From JANYCD01 sp043738385 (GTDB taxonomy: Bacteria; Pseudomonadota; Gammaproteobacteria; Burkholderiales; Rhodocyclaceae), in contig JAYUGL010000031.1 in the NCBI GenBank assembly GCA_043738385.1, forward strand, positions 1-18,886: DNA of 18,886 bases, in the 5' to 3' direction. The notes under the pieces are model-generated. The model had not been told where the DNA came from. It saw only the letters and a program-made list of their open reading frames with translations, and did not search any database. Position numbers and translations under genes: made by a program. Below are positions 17,142-18,886 of the stretch, piece after piece. Numbering within the stretch: the first letter of the stretch is position 1; each line of letters begins with the position of its first letter.

Positions 17142-17732
17142 TCAGTTACAGTCGCGCCATTGCAGATGGTAAATAATTGCCGCATTGACGTCTTCGGAGT
17201 CGATCGAGGCCATGGCTTCTTTATTCGAAACCGTTTTCACTCTCATGCTCGAGTTAGTTCGCAGGTTAACGTCCGCGCCACAACCCGACCAAACGATCGC
17301 CTCAGCGGCGAGATCGTTGTTGATCAAATAATCTTCATCGAGGGGTCCGCGAAATTGTCTTTGGAATCCCGGGCCTCTAGTGCCGGCGAAGAAGTATTCG
17401 ACATTGAACTGCGAGGTTGCCGATTTGGGAAGATGATTAAAGCCACGAAAGTCTATTTTCAGGATCGATACGCTCAGTCCTTGGGGCACGTGCACGGGGA
17501 TGGCGATGTTACAGCTCTTGCGGTCAAAGCTCTTGCCGGTATCCCCACCGACGGCCACTTGGTATTGGTCGAATAACAAACTCAAAGATTTTGCGTCCGG
17601 ACTCAATGTGACCGATACAGTGCCGGCCGGACAGCCCGTCCCACCGTATCCGGGCTGACCCAGGGAAATGTCATCGGCGAAAACCGGTGCGCTGAGCATA
17701 ATTGCGGAAAATAATACAATGCCTTTTTTCAT
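17142..17732 (-). CDS. Secreted DUF4360 domain-containing protein
   Basis: A 196-aa exported protein. The signal peptide is MKKGIVLFSAIMLSAPVFA (cleavage after residue 19). A Gly-rich linker (GQPGYGGTGCPAG) leads into the DUF4360 core: VTLSPDAKSLSLLFDQYQVA, RKSCNIAIPVHVPQGLSVSI, LKIDFRGFNHLP, QFNVEYFFAG, GPLDEDY, VWSGCGADVNLRTNSSM and IIYHLQWRDCN at the end. Cys34, 74, 151 and 195 are the conserved positions. AAGAGGAG 5-6 nt before the ATG is a very strong ribosome site. DUF4360 proteins are small secreted proteins found in bacteria and fungi with no established activity. It is the first gene of a two-gene minus-strand unit in the island and is more AT-rich than the core genes. Confidence 0.88.
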   Translation of the reverse strand: MKKGIVLFSAIMLSAPVFADDISLGQPGYGGTGCPAGTVSVTLSPDAKSLSLLFDQYQVAVGGDTGKSFDRKSCNIAIPVHVPQGLSVSILKIDFRGFNHLPKSATSQFNVEYFFAGTRGPGFQRQFRGPLDEDYLINNDLAAEAIVWSGCGADVNLRTNSSMRVKTVSNKEAMASIDSEDVNAAIIYHLQWRDCN

Positions 17733-17799
17733 GTTGAATCTCCTCTTGTTGATAGTCCTGCTTAACGTAAGAGTGCATTGACACGTAGAAGTCCAAGTC

Positions 17800-17816
17800 T
17801 GAACTTCTCCAGTTCA
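17800..17816. promoter_or_regulatory. Dyad upstream of the DUF4360 pair
   Basis: TGAACT-TCTCC-AGTTCA is a perfect 6-bp inverted repeat with a 5-bp spacer, 68-84 bp before the first DUF4360 start on the minus strand. The size suits a dimeric regulator site. No convincing promoter hexamers are seen around it. Confidence 0.3.
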
Positions 17817-17831
17817 ATTCTGATTGTCGTA

Positions 17832-17950
17832 CTAGTCCTTGCCGCCCATTGCCGCGACCTGAATGTTCACCGGCCTGTTCAATCTTCTCGCTGACCTTCG
17901 CTGCTGCTTCGTCGACTTCCTGGCCAGCGTGCTCAACCGTGCATGTTGCC
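17832..17950 (-). pseudogene. Frameshifted remnant of a small AGxxVDEA-type helical protein
   Basis: On the minus strand the frame reads EHAGQEVDEAAAKVSEKIEQAGE, the heptad-like pattern of small secreted AG-x-x-VDxA proteins of unknown role. Just after it, a one-base shift restores HIQVAAMGGKD and a stop at 17832-17834, which looks like the true C-terminus. No intact N-terminus or signal peptide is found upstream. A decayed gene fits best. The call rests on pattern recognition over about 35 residues. Confidence 0.35.
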
Positions 17951-18329
17951 TCGGCTGATTTGAAGCTTATGGAGAACACTCTTTGTAGTCTGTTTGCTAG
18001 CGCACATACCCTTCCGCAATTTTCTGGAAGTGTTTTTTCAGTGGCGCGCGCAAAAAATTCTATGTCTGAAATACGCTTGAGGCTGCTTGGATAGTCTCGC
18101 AGGTGTGCGTGTGTGACCTGGCGTACCGGCGGGAAAGGACGCACACGGCTTTCCCATACTGCGCCAATACCAATCTCTACTCCAATACCGGTATTGACCA
18201 TAGGCACAGTTCAGGGCGATCCAGATCGCTTCAAGCCGTGCCCCACTTCATCGTTGGTGACCACGTATGCGGGCAGGCGTGAAGTCTGGCAATTGATTGC
18301 ACAAATGGACAGAGATTGGACATAAGTCC
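17951..18329. other. No supportable gene; contains a 14-bp palindrome
   Basis: Open frames here are short, have no ribosome sites and share no pattern with families I know. The notable element is the perfect palindrome CAATACCGGTATTG (18183-18196), with a further half-type copy CCAATACC at 18164-18171, 18 bp from its repeat at 18182-18189. This resembles an operator for a dimeric repressor whose gene may have been lost. Confidence 0.4.
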
Positions 18330-18347
18330 TAACCCCGGCATAACCCC
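18330..18347 (-). repeat. Paired TAACCCC repeats, arm-type site (right)
   Basis: TAACCCC at 18330-18336 and 18341-18347, 11 bp start to start, is the reverse complement of the GGGGTTA pair near the left end. The inverted arrangement at the two inner ends suggests both belonged to the same integrase system. Confidence 0.5.
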
Positions 18348-18394
18348 AGAGCACAAAGGAAAACAGCCCGCATCGCTGGGGGCCGCTTGGATAC

Positions 18395-18442
18395 TGGTGG
18401 TGATGTGGGGACTTGAACTATCGACCTACGGATTAAGAGTCC
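18395..18442 (-). repeat. Decayed tRNA-Lys (CTT) 3' fragment, probable foreign att remnant
   Basis: On the minus strand the segment runs from GGACTCTTAATCCGT (anticodon-arm type, anticodon CTT) through GGTCGATAGTTCAAGTC to CACCACCA. It follows the 3' two-thirds of the intact tRNA-Lys(CTT) at 6941-7016 closely up to the T loop. The T stem no longer pairs, and the acceptor and D arms are absent on the 5' side. It cannot be a functional tRNA. The fragment length and its 3' CCA end fit an att site of an element that uses a lysine tRNA. Confidence 0.6.
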
Positions 18443-18466
18443 ATTTGACTTACTCTAGAATGACCG

Positions 18467-18518
18467 TGGGGGGCAACAATGGGGGCAACTCACTTTGTTA
18501 GGTGTTCACATGCCCCCA
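18467..18518. repeat. TGGGGGCAAC repeats, second arm-type family
   Basis: TGGGGGGCAAC (18467-18477) and TGGGGGCAAC (18480-18489) are direct repeats about 12 bp apart, with an inverted TGCCCCCA at 18511-18518. They lie just beyond the lysine-tRNA fragment, as arm-type integrase sites next to an att core would. The sequence differs from the GGGGTTAC family, so a different integrase is implied. Confidence 0.45.
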
Positions 18519-18590
18519 CCGATCATGTCAATTCCAATGTATTGTTTCCATTTGTAGCGGCTTCCAGCAACGTGAAGTTATGTATCCCGT

Positions 18591-18609
18591 GGGACACTGG
18601 CGGGACACT
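18591..18609 (+). repeat. Paired GGGACACT repeats, third arm-type family
   Basis: GGGACACT at 18591-18598 and 18602-18609, 11 bp start to start. Same geometry as the other two families but another sequence. It lies about 115 bp before the distal tRNA-Ile2 repeat. No integrase gene is adjacent in the window. Confidence 0.45.
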
Positions 18610-18723
18610 TGCAGGTAACAAATCAGCGCATGCAGCAAAACAACAGATGAGTTCCATGCGGATAATCGTTTGATAATTATGTTGTATTGTGTTCTGGAGT
18701 GCTGCGGGATGCGCACTTCTTCC

Positions 18724-18772
18724 GACTCATAATCCTTTGGTCGTCGGTTCAAGTCCGACCGGGCCACCAATA
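18724..18772 (+). repeat. attR-like displaced tRNA-Ile2 3' end
   Basis: Exact 42-bp copy of the tRNA 3' part (matching 15865-15906), then a one-base deletion in the acceptor stem and ACCAATA. The 5' half of the tRNA is absent, so this is not a tRNA gene. The deletion fits loss of selection on the displaced copy. Confidence 0.85.
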
Positions 18773-18886
18773 AAACAAGCGGGTTAGCCTCTGAGGTTTC
18801 CCCACGAATCATGAAGACAAGTGGCAAGGATTGAAAGCCGCAATAGCTTGGGATCGTAAGCGGTGGAGATAGGCAAGTGGGCTGCT
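18773..18886. other. Flank beyond the attR-like repeat; nothing identified
   Basis: 114 bp to the window edge with no gene, RNA or clear repeat that I recognise. It may be the original chromosome downstream of the tRNA or the start of another integrated element. Confidence 0.3.

Larger units (their letters stand above)
15865..18772. mobile_element. Integrase-less tRNA-associated island remnant
   Basis: The region is bounded by an exact 42-bp direct repeat: the 3' part of the tRNA at 15865-15906 and a displaced copy at 18724-18765. Inside are sequences more AT-rich than the core, two secreted DUF4360 paralogs, a small hypothetical gene, decayed coding fragments and integrase arm-type repeats at both inner ends. 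No recombinase, relaxase, replication or phage structural gene is visible. It is therefore either a deletion derivative of a larger element, a non-autonomous element mobilised in trans, or the left part of a tandem array continuing beyond the window. Confidence 0.7.

Noticed and set aside
17671..18207. 178-codon minus-strand frame upstream of the DUF4360 pair
   Set aside because: Overlaps the first DUF4360 start and its ribosome site; only the AGxxVDEA fragment within it looks biological, and that is frameshifted.
18113..18325. 70-codon plus-strand frame ending AGRREVWQLIAQMDRDWT
   Set aside because: The end looks somewhat protein-like, but there is no ribosome site or recognised family and it reads through the palindrome.
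15959..18609. CRISPR array
   Set aside because: The short repeats come as pairs with 2-4 bp gaps, with no regular 25-40 bp repeat-spacer pattern.
18724..18772. Second tRNA-Ile2 gene
   Set aside because: Lacks the whole 5' half and has a deletion in the acceptor stem; it is an att repeat.

Overview
The window looks like a betaproteobacterial chromosome. The gene order rpsU-yqeY-dnaG-rpoD with tsaD divergent, the very Lys/Ala/Pro-rich N-terminus of RpoD, the high GC content with TACAAT/TATAAT-type promoters, and a palindromic intergenic repeat of the kind common in Burkholderiales all point that way. I cannot name the genus. Most of the window (about 1-15,800) is core housekeeping DNA. The last 3 kb is a tRNA-associated accessory region that is visibly more AT-rich.

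Left part (1-5,282). The window opens inside holA (DNA polymerase III delta). It meets a convergent two-gene unit on the minus strand: a secreted DUF4139 protein followed by a periplasmic-type ATP-dependent DNA ligase (LigE type). Divergent from that unit is proA (proline synthesis). Convergent with proA is a broken locus. There, the first ~94 codons of a penicillin-binding protein 1C (pbpC) are joined in frame to the last ~100 codons of an alpha/beta-hydrolase, which looks like the scar of a large deletion.

Middle part (5,327-11,068). ogt (O6-alkylguanine repair) and xerD (chromosome dimer resolution) overlap and read rightwards. Two tRNA-Lys genes follow, TTT behind a perfect-consensus sigma70 promoter and then CTT, ending at a terminator. 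Next come prfC (release factor 3), a 27-bp tandem repeat, folB (minus), plsY (plus), tsaD (minus) and rpsU (plus).

Macromolecular-synthesis operon (10,794-15,794). rpsU, a strong terminator that probably acts as an attenuator, yqeY, a multi-hairpin repeat, dnaG and rpoD. These link ribosome, replication-priming and transcription-initiation components.

Accessory end (15,835-18,886). A tRNA with anticodon CAT, best read as tRNA-Ile2 from its acceptor-stem bases, follows rpoD. Its 3' 42 bp recur exactly at 18,724-18,765, so 15,865-18,772 is bracketed by att-like direct repeats typical of a tRNA-targeting integrative element. No integrase remains between them. The cargo is a tandem pair of diverged, secreted DUF4360 proteins on the minus strand, a convergent 77-aa hypothetical gene, and decayed sequence. 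Near the inner ends lie paired short repeats spaced one helical turn apart, resembling arm-type integrase sites. Two further families of such repeats, and a decayed tRNA-Lys 3' end, lie beside the right end. The right junction therefore looks like a graveyard of several past integrations.
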